From NCBI GenBank assembly GCA_934162655.1, contig CAKPJL010000021.1, positions 1 through 18,953 on the forward strand: a stretch of 18,953 bases of DNA, written 5' to 3'. The position numbers were made by a program, and so were the translations under genes. The notes under the pieces are model-generated. The model saw nothing but the letters and a program-made list of their open reading frames with translations. It made no database searches and was not told the DNA's origin. This document shows positions 7,141-13,968 of the stretch, one piece after another. The DNA is from an uncultured Clostridia bacterium. GTDB lineage: Bacteria > Bacillota > Clostridia > TANB77 > CAG-465. Position 1 is the first letter of the stretch, and every line of letters starts with the position of its first letter.

Positions 7141-8025
7141 ATGAAGAAGATAAAACTTATATATAATTCAGGAGCTGGTCAAAGCAAATTTAAGTATTTT
7201 TTAGATATAATAATAGAAAAATTCATGGAAAATAATTGTGACGTTTCTGTATTTAGGATTGATAAAAATACTAATTTATATGAATATTTAAAAGATTCAG
7301 AAAAAGAAGGCGTATATGGAATAGTAGTAGCTGGTGGAGATGGAACAATTAATAGAGTAGTAAATGTAATGTTAAAAAATAACATAAATATTCCACTTGG
7401 GGTAATTCCTGCAGGAACTTCTAATGATTTTGCAAGACATATTAAAATGCCAAGTAACTTTTCAGAATGTATTGAAAAGATACTTGCAGGTAATATTCAA
7501 CAAGTAGATGTAGGAAAGGCAAACGATAAATATTTTGTAAATATTTGCTCAGCAGGACTTTTTACAAATGCACCACAACAGACCGATGCCAAGCTAAAAA
7601 ATATAATAGGCAAATTTTCTTATTTTATAACAGGTGCAAAACAAGTATTTACATTTAAACCATTTAAAGTAAGAATAGAAACATCAAATCAAAGTATTAT
7701 AGAAGACATTAATTTATTTTTGATATTTAATGGAAATAGTGCTGGCGGAATTGACTTTACAGAAAATAAATCTAGTATTCAAGATGGTTTACTAGATATT
7801 GTAATAATTAAAAAATGCAAATTATCAGAGGCAAGTGCTATTGCAAGAAAAATAATTTCTGGTACCCATTTAGAAGATAAAAATGTGATTTATTTAAAGG
7901 ATAGTAACATAAAAATATATAGAGTAAAAGGGAAATGTGATAATCCAGATGTAGATGGAGAATCAGGACTTAAATTTCCACTTGAAGTAACTTGTGAGAA
8001 AAAAGCACTTAAAATGTTTTTGTAG
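7141..8025 (+). CDS. Diacylglycerol/lipid kinase, DgkB/YegS family
   Basis: ATP-dependent kinase of a lipid such as diacylglycerol, acting at the inner face of the membrane to recycle lipid into phospholipid synthesis. The N-terminal catalytic domain shows Y-N-S-G-A-G (8-13), the nucleotide-binding G-G-D-G-T-I-N (65-71) and P-A-G-T-S-N-D-F-A-R. The C-terminal beta-sandwich has F-N-G-N-S-A-G-G, D-G-L-L-D-I-V-I-I and D-G-E-S-G at the end. Length is 294, normal for the family. An in-frame ATG at 7117 exists, but AGGAG (7128-7132) is eight bases before 7141, which decides the start. The next gene starts ten bases after the stop. The exact lipid substrate cannot be read from sequence. Confidence 0.93.
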   Translation: MKKIKLIYNSGAGQSKFKYFLDIIIEKFMENNCDVSVFRIDKNTNLYEYLKDSEKEGVYGIVVAGGDGTINRVVNVMLKNNINIPLGVIPAGTSNDFARHIKMPSNFSECIEKILAGNIQQVDVGKANDKYFVNICSAGLFTNAPQQTDAKLKNIIGKFSYFITGAKQVFTFKPFKVRIETSNQSIIEDINLFLIFNGNSAGGIDFTENKSSIQDGLLDIVIIKKCKLSEASAIARKIISGTHLEDKNVIYLKDSNIKIYRVKGKCDNPDVDGESGLKFPLEVTCEKKALKMFL

Positions 8026-8035
8026 GAGTGATTTT

Positions 8036-9175
8036 TTGAATAATTTTAATTGTATAAAATCTAATATTTTAAAATATGAAGATAATTATAGTAAGTATGC
8101 TACAAAATCAAACATGGCAATTAGGCTTAGAGGGGAAAATATAGATATAAGGGGTGAATTTGAAAGAGATAGTGATAAGATAATTCACTCACTTTCATAT
8201 ACGAGGTATATAGATAAAACTCAAGTTTATCCATCAAGAAAAAATGATAATATATCAAAGAGAATGACACATGTACAATTTGTAAGCCGTACATCAAGAA
8301 CGATAGCCAGAGCTTTAAATTTGAACGAAGATTTGTGTGAAGCAATAGCATTAGGGCATGATATAGGTCATGTACCTTATGGACATGAAGGAGAGTATAT
8401 ATTAAACGAAATATCAAAAGAAGAGTTAGGAGAAGTTTTTGCACATAATGTTCAAGGTGTAAGAGAATTTTTATGTGTTGAAAATAATGGATATGGTATT
8501 AATTTATGCATTCAAACATTGGATGGAATTTTATGTCATAATGGTGAATTTTTGCAAGATAAATATTGTCAAAAGAAAAAAAGTGTTGAAGAATTTTTTA
8601 AAGAATATGAACAATGTTATAAAGATCAAAATTATATTAAGAGCTTAGTACCAATGACTATGGAAGGATGTATCGTAAGAATTTCTGACATAATCTCTTA
8701 TATTGGGAAAGATATTGAAGATGCTATAAGACTTGGAAAAATAAAGATAGAAGATGTACCAAAAGACATAGTAAAAATACTTGGTGCAACTAACAAAGAT
8801 ATAATGCACACTGTAATTTGTGATGTTATTGAAAATAGCTATGAAAAGGATTATATTTGTATGTCAGTTGATGTTTATAATGCTATAAAAAGATTAAAAC
8901 AATTTAACTATGAAAATATTTACAAAAAAGCGTTAAGCCAGAAGCAAAGAAAAGAATTAAAAAAGAAATTTAGATATTTATATGATACTTATTATAAAGC
9001 CTTAATAAATAATGATAAAGACTTTGCAATTTGTTATGATTTTTATGATAAGATGAATAATTCATATAAAGAAAATACTAAAAAACAAAGAATTGTAATA
9101 GATTATATTGCAGGAATGACAGATAACTTTTTTGAAAGAGAATATAAAAAATATACGAAAGTTAATAGAAAATAA
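8036..9175 (+). CDS. dGTPase-like HD-domain triphosphohydrolase
   Basis: Resembles deoxyguanosinetriphosphate triphosphohydrolases, which cleave dNTPs to nucleoside and tripolyphosphate in the cytosol. It carries R-G-E-F-E-R-D-S-D-K-I-I-H-S (39-52), K-T-Q-V-Y (61-65), R-M-T-H-V (His79), L-G-H-D-I-G-H-V-P-Y-G-H-E-G-E (His108-Asp109) and I-S-D-I-I (Asp218). Together these give the full H...HD...D metal site. Length 379 is typical of the shorter, Gram-positive-style members. I chose the TTG at 8036 because AGGAGTG (8024-8030) lies five bases upstream; longer frames would overlap the lipid kinase by over 30 bases without a ribosome site. It is second in an operon with the lipid kinase and the GGDEF-EAL gene. 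Which dNTP is preferred is not readable. Confidence 0.88.
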   Translation: MNNFNCIKSNILKYEDNYSKYATKSNMAIRLRGENIDIRGEFERDSDKIIHSLSYTRYIDKTQVYPSRKNDNISKRMTHVQFVSRTSRTIARALNLNEDLCEAIALGHDIGHVPYGHEGEYILNEISKEELGEVFAHNVQGVREFLCVENNGYGINLCIQTLDGILCHNGEFLQDKYCQKKKSVEEFFKEYEQCYKDQNYIKSLVPMTMEGCIVRISDIISYIGKDIEDAIRLGKIKIEDVPKDIVKILGATNKDIMHTVICDVIENSYEKDYICMSVDVYNAIKRLKQFNYENIYKKALSQKQRKELKKKFRYLYDTYYKALINNDKDFAICYDFYDKMNNSYKENTKKQRIVIDYIAGMTDNFFEREYKKYTKVNRK

Positions 9176-9192
9176 ACATATGAGGTGAAAAA

Positions 9193-10623
9193 ATGGATAT
9201 ATTAGTAGCAGGTATAATATCAATTATTATTGGTATTATTATAGGTTATGCAGTATCGAAATTAAAATTTAAAAATATAAAGAAGAAGCAAACAAGCATT
9301 GAAAAACAAGCATTTACAGATCCACTTACAGGCGGAAAAAATAGATATTTATTTATGTTTGATTTAGATAAGTTAATAAATAAAAATAAAAAATTTGCTG
9401 TATGTTTTATGGATTTAGATGGGTTTAAACAAATTAATGATACCATGGGACATGATGCAGGTGATGAGCTGTTAATAGGCCTTAGTAATACTTTTTTGGA
9501 AAAACTTCCTCAAAATGTAACATCATATAGAATTGGTGGAGACGAATTTGCACTAATAATTGAAAATATTAAAACAACAGAAGATATAACAAATATACTT
9601 GATAGTTTAAGACTAGAATTAAATAAACCTTTTGTTATAGAAAATACTAATATATCACTTGAATATAGTTTGGGTGTAGCTATTTTTCCAGAAGATGCAA
9701 AGACAAAAAAGGACTTAGTTACATATGCAGATGATGCAATGTATTATATAAAAGAACATGGAAAAAATGATTATTATTTTCATAATAAGGCACTTAAGGC
9801 AAAACTTGAAAATAGAACAAAAATGGAAAAAGAGCTAAAAAGTGCATTTGAAAAAGATGAATTTATGATAAATTTCCAACCAAGAATTAATGTAAGAGAT
9901 ACAAATAAAATACAATTAGAAGCATTACTTTGTTGGAAACATCCAGTTTTAGGGGAAATACCATCAGAATACTTTATAAAGCAAGCAGAAGAAATGTCTC
10001 TTATAATTAAGCTAGATGAAAATGTTTTAAGACTAGCATGTAAAAAACTTCGTGATATAAAGGATAAAGGTCTAAAAAGAGACATATCAGTTTCAGTTAA
10101 TTTATCAAACTCACACATGAAGAGAAAAAACTTTGTTAAAAATCTATGTGATATTTTACAAGAATATAACATTAAAGATGGTGAAATATATATTGAATTT
10201 ACTGATGATATAGATATATCTAAAATTTCAGAATATAAATATTTATTTGATAATTTAAAAAAAGCTGGAGCAAATATTATAATAAATAATTTTCAGATAA
10301 AACATGAACAAATTACTCTTCTAAAAACATTACCAATTGATGGTATAAAGCTTACTGCTAAATATGTTGCAAAGGAAAGCCAAATTGGAAATGAGGTCCT
10401 ACAAGATATAATAATACTTTCAAAAGATCTGGACTTTAAAGTAAATATAGTTGCAATAGAAGAAGAAAAAGAACTTATATATGCTATTAAGAATAAAGTT
10501 GATTTTGTCCAAGGAAATTTAATTAGCAAAATTATAAAATCAGATGATGTAGAGTCTTTCTTAAATGAGTATATTGCAGAGAGAATAGACTTTGATAATA
10601 AATTCAAAAAACTTATTAAATAA
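9193..10623 (+). CDS. Membrane GGDEF-EAL protein: predicted active diguanylate cyclase with degenerate EAL domain
   Basis: One N-terminal membrane helix (about 3-22) leads directly into a GGDEF domain (about 38-195) with D-P-L-T-G-G-K-N-R, F-M-D-L-D-G-F-K-Q-I-N-D and an intact R-I-G-G-D-E-F (113-119). Cyclic-di-GMP synthesis is therefore expected. The R-x-x-D inhibitory site is absent (P and V occupy those places). The EAL domain (about 205-465) keeps L-E-A-L-L (242-246), S-V-N-L-S and V-Q-G. It has lost the paired metal-binding aspartates of D-D-F (N-N-F at 365-367), has F-T-D-D for L-T-E-S, and lacks the A-E-G-V-E motif. It is probably not a phosphodiesterase and may act as a binding or regulatory domain. 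The ATG follows GAGGTG (9182-9187) by five bases. No separate input domain is present. Confidence 0.92.
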   Translation: MDILVAGIISIIIGIIIGYAVSKLKFKNIKKKQTSIEKQAFTDPLTGGKNRYLFMFDLDKLINKNKKFAVCFMDLDGFKQINDTMGHDAGDELLIGLSNTFLEKLPQNVTSYRIGGDEFALIIENIKTTEDITNILDSLRLELNKPFVIENTNISLEYSLGVAIFPEDAKTKKDLVTYADDAMYYIKEHGKNDYYFHNKALKAKLENRTKMEKELKSAFEKDEFMINFQPRINVRDTNKIQLEALLCWKHPVLGEIPSEYFIKQAEEMSLIIKLDENVLRLACKKLRDIKDKGLKRDISVSVNLSNSHMKRKNFVKNLCDILQEYNIKDGEIYIEFTDDIDISKISEYKYLFDNLKKAGANIIINNFQIKHEQITLLKTLPIDGIKLTAKYVAKESQIGNEVLQDIIILSKDLDFKVNIVAIEEEKELIYAIKNKVDFVQGNLISKIIKSDDVESFLNEYIAERIDFDNKFKKLIK

Positions 10624-10643
10624 AATAAAAAAATGCAAGAAAA

Positions 10644-10690
10644 CTGTTGACAAAATAATTATTATAAGTTATAATAATACTTGTCAACAG
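10644..10690 (+). promoter_or_regulatory. Consensus tRNA-operon promoter inside a large inverted repeat
   Basis: TTGACA (10647-10652), a 17-base spacer and TATAAT (10670-10675) form a perfect consensus SigA-type promoter. The whole element is a dyad: outer arms CTGTTGACAA (10644-10653) and TTGTCAACAG (10681-10690) are perfect 10-bp complements, and inner arms TTATTATAA and TTATAATAA (10659-10667, 10669-10677) are also complementary. The right arm falls at the expected transcription start. It could be an operator, a symmetric promoter, or a hairpin ending the upstream gene, although no T-run follows. Confidence 0.85.
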
Positions 10691-10696
10691 ATAAGT

Positions 10697-10772
10697 GGGC
10701 GCTTAGCTCAGCTGGGAGAGCATCTGCCTTACAAGCAGGAGGTCATAGGTTCGAGCCCTATAGTGCCCACCA
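10697..10772 (+). tRNA. tRNA-Val (anticodon UAC)
   Basis: A 76-base cloverleaf: acceptor GGGCGCT paired with AGTGCCC (one G-U), D arm GCTC/GAGC, anticodon loop CTTACAA giving UAC, T arm with GGTTCGAGCC, and an encoded CCA. First gene of a five-tRNA operon. It is followed by seven T residues before the next tRNA. Confidence 0.97.
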
Positions 10773-10783
10773 CTTATTTTTTT

Positions 10784-10860
10784 GGCCTGGTAGTTCAGCT
10801 GGTTAGAACGCTAGCCTGTCACGCTAGAGGTCGTGGGTCCGAGCCCCATCCAGGTCGCCA
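10784..10860 (+). tRNA. tRNA-Asp (anticodon GUC)
   Basis: A 77-base cloverleaf: acceptor GGCCTGG with CCAGGTC, D arm GTTC/GAAC, anticodon loop CTGTCAC giving GUC, T loop TCCGAGC, encoded CCA. It is followed directly by ten T residues (10861-10870). Confidence 0.97.
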
Positions 10861-10883
10861 TTTTTTTTTTATATTTTTATGAT

Positions 10884-10959
10884 GGTCAGATAGCTCAGTC
10901 GGTAGAGCAGGGGACTGAAAATCCCCGTGTCGGCAGTTCGATTCTGTCTCTGACCACCA
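10884..10959 (+). tRNA. tRNA-Phe (anticodon GAA)
   Basis: A 76-base cloverleaf: acceptor GGTCAGA with TCTGACC, D arm GCTC/GAGC, anticodon stem GGGGA/TCCCC with loop CTGAAAA giving GAA, T loop TTCGATT, encoded CCA. Confidence 0.97.
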
Positions 10960-10968
10960 ATAAATAAT

Positions 10969-11044
10969 GCGGGAGTAGCTCAGTTGATAGAGCGCCGCCT
11001 TGCCAAGGCGGAGGTCGCGGGTTTGAGCCCCGTCTCCCGCTCCA
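10969..11044 (+). tRNA. tRNA-Gly (anticodon GCC)
   Basis: A 76-base cloverleaf: acceptor GCGGGAG with CTCCCGC, D arm GCTC/GAGC, anticodon stem CCGCC/GGCGG with loop TTGCCAA giving GCC, discriminator T and encoded CCA. It is nine bases after tRNA-Phe. Confidence 0.97.
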
Positions 11045-11096
11045 TTTATATAAAAAATAGTAATATTTTTTTATATAACAAATATAATATAGTAAT

Positions 11097-11170
11097 GGCG
11101 CTATAGCCAAGTGGTAAGGCACGGCTCTGCAAAAGCCTGATCCCCAGTTCAAATCTGGGTGGCGCCTCCA
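11097..11170 (+). tRNA. tRNA-Cys (anticodon GCA)
   Basis: A 74-base cloverleaf: acceptor GGCGCTA with TGGCGCC (one G-U), short D arm, anticodon loop CTGCAAA giving GCA, T loop TTCAAAT, discriminator T and encoded CCA. It is separated from tRNA-Gly by 52 AT-only-like bases that contain a weak AT hairpin and a TATAAT-like string, but no convincing promoter. Confidence 0.97.
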
Positions 11171-11180
11171 AAAATTAAAA

Positions 11181-11231
11181 TCGTCTCACCAGACGAAAAG
11201 AATTAATCGACTGTAAAAGGTCGATTTTTTT
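11181..11231 (+). terminator. Terminator of the tRNA operon (tandem hairpins)
   Basis: A first short hairpin TCGTCT-CACC-AGACGA (11181-11196) has no T-run. A second, AATCGACT (11205-11212) with GGTCGATT (11219-11226, one G-U pair), is followed by a run of T (11225-11231) and is the likely transcript end. Confidence 0.85.
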
Positions 11232-11347
11232 ATAACTGCGTTACTAAATTAAAAAATGTTTTTGAGTATTTATTAAGTATAAATTTATCACAACTAAGAG
11301 ATTATTTTCATAAAATAAATCAAGTATGCTAGGAGGTGTACTTTTTT

Positions 11348-12217
11348 ATGAAGATAGGACTTGCTCTAAGTGGCGGTGGAGCTAAAGGGGCCGCACACAT
11401 AGGAGTGCTAAAAGCATTAGAGGAAGAGGGAATAAAAATATCATATATTTCTGGTACTAGTAGTGGAAGTATAGTAGCTGCACTTTATGCTGCATCATAT
11501 ACTCCTGATGAAATTAATATGATTTTTTCATCGTACTGCAAGTATATAGGAAAAGTAGATAAAAAAATACCATTTAAGTTTATAAAGTCTTTATTTACAG
11601 GTAAACTCTATATTGTTGGTTTTTCAAAAGGAGACAACTTAGAAAACTTGATGTATAGATATTTACTTAAAAAAGGTGTAGAAGATATATCTGGCACTAA
11701 AATACCAATAGCTATACCAGTAGTAGATATAAGAAGTGAGAAAACGGTGTATTATTTGAATCAGAAGATATTAAATAATAACATAAAAAAAAGTGAAGAA
11801 TTAAGATATAGGGGAAGATTATCATCTATTGTTAGAGCAAGTGCAAGCTTTCCTGCATTATTTGAACCAAAAATATATGATGGAAGCATTTTAATAGATG
11901 GGGGAGTAAGTGCAAATACTCCAGTTAGAATATTAAAAAATATGGGAGCAGATAAAGTTATATCAGTTAGCTTTGATAATACAGAAGATATAAATAAAAA
12001 TAATTATAATATAGCAAGTATAACTTTAAAAGCATTTGAAATAATGGGACAGAATATAAATGAAGATGAGATAGCACTATCAGATGTAAATATTACTCCA
12101 AAAATGAAAAATGGATTTTTACTTGACTGTTCTAAAATTCCTATGTATGTAAATTCAGGATATATTGCAACTAAAAATTCTATAAAAGAAATAAAAGAAA
12201 AACTAAATATTAACTAA
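11348..12217 (+). CDS. Patatin-like phospholipase (RssA-type)
   Basis: A 289-residue serine hydrolase with a Ser-Asp dyad, expected to be cytosolic or membrane-associated because no signal peptide is present. The oxyanion-hole motif G-G-G-A-K-G-A (9-15) opens the protein. The nucleophile elbow G-T-S-S-G (36-40) puts the catalytic Ser at 38. D-G-G (184-186) supplies the catalytic Asp. The family hydrolyses acyl groups from phospholipids or related esters, and the substrate cannot be named. The start is the ATG nine bases after AGGAGGTG (11331-11338); a GTG inside the ribosome site is in frame but implausible. The gene stands alone between the tRNA terminator and a 270-base intergenic region. 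I found no clear promoter in 11232-11330. Confidence 0.93.
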   Translation: MKIGLALSGGGAKGAAHIGVLKALEEEGIKISYISGTSSGSIVAALYAASYTPDEINMIFSSYCKYIGKVDKKIPFKFIKSLFTGKLYIVGFSKGDNLENLMYRYLLKKGVEDISGTKIPIAIPVVDIRSEKTVYYLNQKILNNNIKKSEELRYRGRLSSIVRASASFPALFEPKIYDGSILIDGGVSANTPVRILKNMGADKVISVSFDNTEDINKNNYNIASITLKAFEIMGQNINEDEIALSDVNITPKMKNGFLLDCSKIPMYVNSGYIATKNSIKEIKEKLNIN

Positions 12218-12263
12218 AAGACAATTTCTTATAATTTTAACCTTTATATCACAAAACTAACAC

Positions 12264-12301
12264 ATCACCCTTGTATAATTATTTTAGTTTGAGGGGGTGA
12301 T
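12264..12301 (+). promoter_or_regulatory. Possible -10 element flanked by a 7-bp dyad
   Basis: TATAAT (12274-12279) lies between ATCACCC (12264-12270) and GGGTGAT (12295-12301), which are perfect complements. No good -35 box is seen at the proper distance, so any promoter here may need an activator or another sigma factor. The downstream arm overlaps a strong ribosome-binding sequence. Confidence 0.35.
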
Positions 12302-12307
12302 AGTTTT

Positions 12308-12358
12308 ATAGATAAGATTAAGACTTATACTATAAAGGAGGTTTTAGGAAACAAATAG
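12308..12358 (+). CDS. Candidate 16-codon mini-gene with an AUA start (or small RNA)
   Basis: A strong Shine-Dalgarno sequence GGGGGTGA (12293-12300) is followed at seven bases by a short open frame that reads M(ATA)-D-K-I-K-T-Y-T-I-K-E-V-L-G-N-K and stops at TAG. There is no ATG, GTG or TTG in frame, so translation would need the rare AUA start. It lies between a -10-like box and a downstream hairpin, so the whole stretch 12274-12410 could be a small independent transcript. An inner AAAGGAGG (12334-12341) is present inside the frame. This may equally be a non-coding RNA or the relic of a lost gene. I do not recognise the peptide. Confidence 0.3.
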   Translation: MDKIKTYTIKEVLGNK

Positions 12359-12388
12359 TAAATAATTAACGCTTTTCATATGTATTTT

Positions 12389-12420
12389 GGGTGCTATTTT
12401 ATTAGCACCCTATTTATGTA
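12389..12420 (+). terminator. Hairpin terminator of the small intergenic unit
   Basis: GGGTGCTA (12389-12396) pairs perfectly with TAGCACCC (12403-12410) around a six-base loop and is followed by TATTTATG. The stem is GC-rich for this genome, but the U-run is imperfect. It separates the small unit (or the patatin gene) from the pgsA promoter. Confidence 0.6.
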
Positions 12421-12448
12421 TAAATTTTGTGAAAAATTAATTAAATAA

Positions 12449-12477
12449 TTGACTTAAATTTTTTATTTTGATATAAT
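12449..12477 (+). promoter_or_regulatory. Predicted promoter of pgsA
   Basis: TTGACT (12449-12454), a 17-base spacer and TATAAT (12472-12477): close to the SigA consensus, 28 bases before the pgsA start codon. Confidence 0.8.
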
Positions 12478-12505
12478 CAGTTTTGTAAATGTGGAGGTTT
12501 ATATT

Positions 12506-13132
12506 ATGTTAAAAAAAATGAATTTACCAAATAAGATAACAATGTTAAGAATAATATTAGTGCCTTTTTTTGTAGTATTTATGGCATTACCAACAGATTT
12601 GATATGGCCAACTTTTGTTGCCTTTGGAATTTATATAATAGCAGCAATTACCGATTTTATTGATGGAACTATTGCTAGAAAAAAAGGTATTGTAACAAAA
12701 TTTGGAAAGATAATGGATCCACTTGCCGATAAACTTATAGTATCTTGTGGCTTTATTATGCTTGCAGGTGTTGGTGCAATTCCTGCATGGATTGCATGTA
12801 TAGTTATTTTTAGAGACTTCTTTGTTAATTCACTTAGAATGTTTGGTGCAGATAATGGTAAAGACATTGCTGCAACTTTAAGTGGAAAATTAAAAACAGT
12901 TTTCCAACTTACTGCTATTGTTTTTGCTATATTTGGTGTTGCGTATTCTAATATCTCATATGATGGATTAACTAAAATAGGAGAATTTTTAACTTCTCAA
13001 AATTCTGATATGATAGCAACACTTGTTAATATATTTATGTCTATTTCTATGGTAGGTGTAATAATTACAACGCTATGGTCACTAGTTGATTATTTTATAA
13101 GATTTAAAAAAGATATAGATGTTGAAGAATAA
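12506..13132 (+). CDS. pgsA: CDP-diacylglycerol-glycerol-3-phosphate 3-phosphatidyltransferase
   Basis: Integral membrane enzyme that joins CDP-diacylglycerol and glycerol-3-phosphate to phosphatidylglycerol phosphate, the committed step to phosphatidylglycerol and cardiolipin. The complete CDP-alcohol phosphotransferase signature D-x2-D-G-x2-A-R-x8-G-x3-D-x3-D is present, with Asp50, Asp53, Gly54, Ala57, Arg58, Gly67, Asp71 and Asp75. Several hydrophobic segments surround it (about 11-27, 35-49, 78-103, 128-149, 172-195). Length 208 is slightly above the usual 180-200. The start is the ATG eight bases after GGAGG (12493-12497). It has its own promoter and terminator, and is not next to recA/cinA/rimO as in many Bacillota. 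A paralogous CDP-alcohol transferase is the only serious alternative. Confidence 0.93.
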   Translation: MLKKMNLPNKITMLRIILVPFFVVFMALPTDLIWPTFVAFGIYIIAAITDFIDGTIARKKGIVTKFGKIMDPLADKLIVSCGFIMLAGVGAIPAWIACIVIFRDFFVNSLRMFGADNGKDIAATLSGKLKTVFQLTAIVFAIFGVAYSNISYDGLTKIGEFLTSQNSDMIATLVNIFMSISMVGVIITTLWSLVDYFIRFKKDIDVEE

Positions 13133-13155
13133 AAATAGTAATATTTTTTGATATG

Positions 13156-13189
13156 TAGCATGTATTTTAAGAGGTATATGCTATTTTTT
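13156..13189 (+). terminator. Intrinsic terminator after pgsA
   Basis: TAGCAT (13156-13161) pairs with ATGCTA (13178-13183), and the stem continues inward through A-T pairs and G-U wobbles to about 13166/13173. A run of six T follows (13184-13189). Confidence 0.8.
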
Positions 13190-13221
13190 ATATAAATATT
13201 ATGTAAATTTGATAAAAAAAC

Positions 13222-13250
13222 TTGGAAATTTGTCAAAAATATTGTATAAT
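13222..13250 (+). promoter_or_regulatory. Predicted promoter of the capA-capB-capC operon
   Basis: TTGGAA (13222-13227), a 17-base spacer and TATAAT (13245-13250), 21 bases before the first start codon. Confidence 0.7.
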
Positions 13251-13271
13251 AATATATGAGGTGTTATGTAA

Positions 13272-13958
13272 ATGGAAGAACTAGATTTACAAGAAATACT
13301 GTATAGTTTTAAAAAGAAAATAGGGATTATAATTGCTATAACAATACTTGGGGCAGTGCTTGGTTTTGTATACTCAAAATTTTTGGTTAAACCAGTATAT
13401 AGAGCATCTACTACACTGGTACTTGCTAAATCTGCTAGTGCTGGTAGTGGTTCTACTTCATCTGATAGTATAACTCAAAATGATATAACTCTAAACCAAA
13501 AATTAATATCAACTTATGGGGAAATAGTAAAAAGTAGAGCTGTTGCAAGAAGTGTAATTAATAGAGAAAATTTAGATATGGATATTGATAAATTTATATC
13601 AAATATTTCGGTAAGTTCAAAAGAGGGAACAGAAATATTAGAAATAATAGTAAAAAATGACACACCAGAGCTTTCTGCAAAACTTGCTAATTCACTTGCT
13701 GTATCTTTTAGCCAAAAAGTAAAAGAAGTTTATAATATAGATAATGTTTCTATAATAGATGAAGCAGAAATTCCAGACGAGCCATATAACATGAGTACCA
13801 TTAAAAATGTAGTAATGTTTGGTTTGGGATCATTTGGAATAGTATGTGTAATTATATTTTTAGCTACATATTTTAGTAATACTGTAAAAAATGATGAGGA
13901 ACTTGAAAGAATTCTTGGAATAAAGGTACTTGCGGTAATACCAAAAGTAGAAAATTAG
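13272..13958 (+). CDS. Wzz/CapA-type polysaccharide co-polymerase, tyrosine-kinase modulator
   Basis: A 228-residue protein with two membrane helices (about 17-35 and 178-203) enclosing an extracytoplasmic domain, the Wzz layout. The N-terminus shows L-D-L-Q-E-I-L-Y-S-F-K-K-K and V-Y-R-A-S-T-T-L. The cytosolic end after the second helix (D-E-E-L-E-R-I-L-G-I-K-V-L-A-V-I-P) is the segment that in Gram-positive CapA/YveK proteins docks on and activates the separate BY-kinase. It is therefore the membrane half of a split Wzc-like system controlling chain length or export of a surface polysaccharide. GAGGTG (13258-13263) precedes the ATG by eight bases. The kinase gene starts ten bases downstream. 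Confidence 0.88.
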   Translation: MEELDLQEILYSFKKKIGIIIAITILGAVLGFVYSKFLVKPVYRASTTLVLAKSASAGSGSTSSDSITQNDITLNQKLISTYGEIVKSRAVARSVINRENLDMDIDKFISNISVSSKEGTEILEIIVKNDTPELSAKLANSLAVSFSQKVKEVYNIDNVSIIDEAEIPDEPYNMSTIKNVVMFGLGSFGIVCVIIFLATYFSNTVKNDEELERILGIKVLAVIPKVEN

Positions 13959-13968
13959 GAGGAAACAT

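Noticed and set aside
10592..10882. Open frame running through tRNA-Val and tRNA-Asp, and a similar minus-strand frame at 10895-11152.
   Set aside because: These are chance frames through tRNA genes, whose fixed sequence explains their apparent protein-like composition.
11045..11096. Separate promoter or terminator between tRNA-Gly and tRNA-Cys.
   Set aside because: There is a TATAAT-like string and an AT-only hairpin, but no -35 box or stable stem; low complexity explains both.
11232..11330. Promoter for the patatin-like gene.
   Set aside because: TATAAA and TATGCT strings occur, but no -35 partner at 16-18 bases is convincing.
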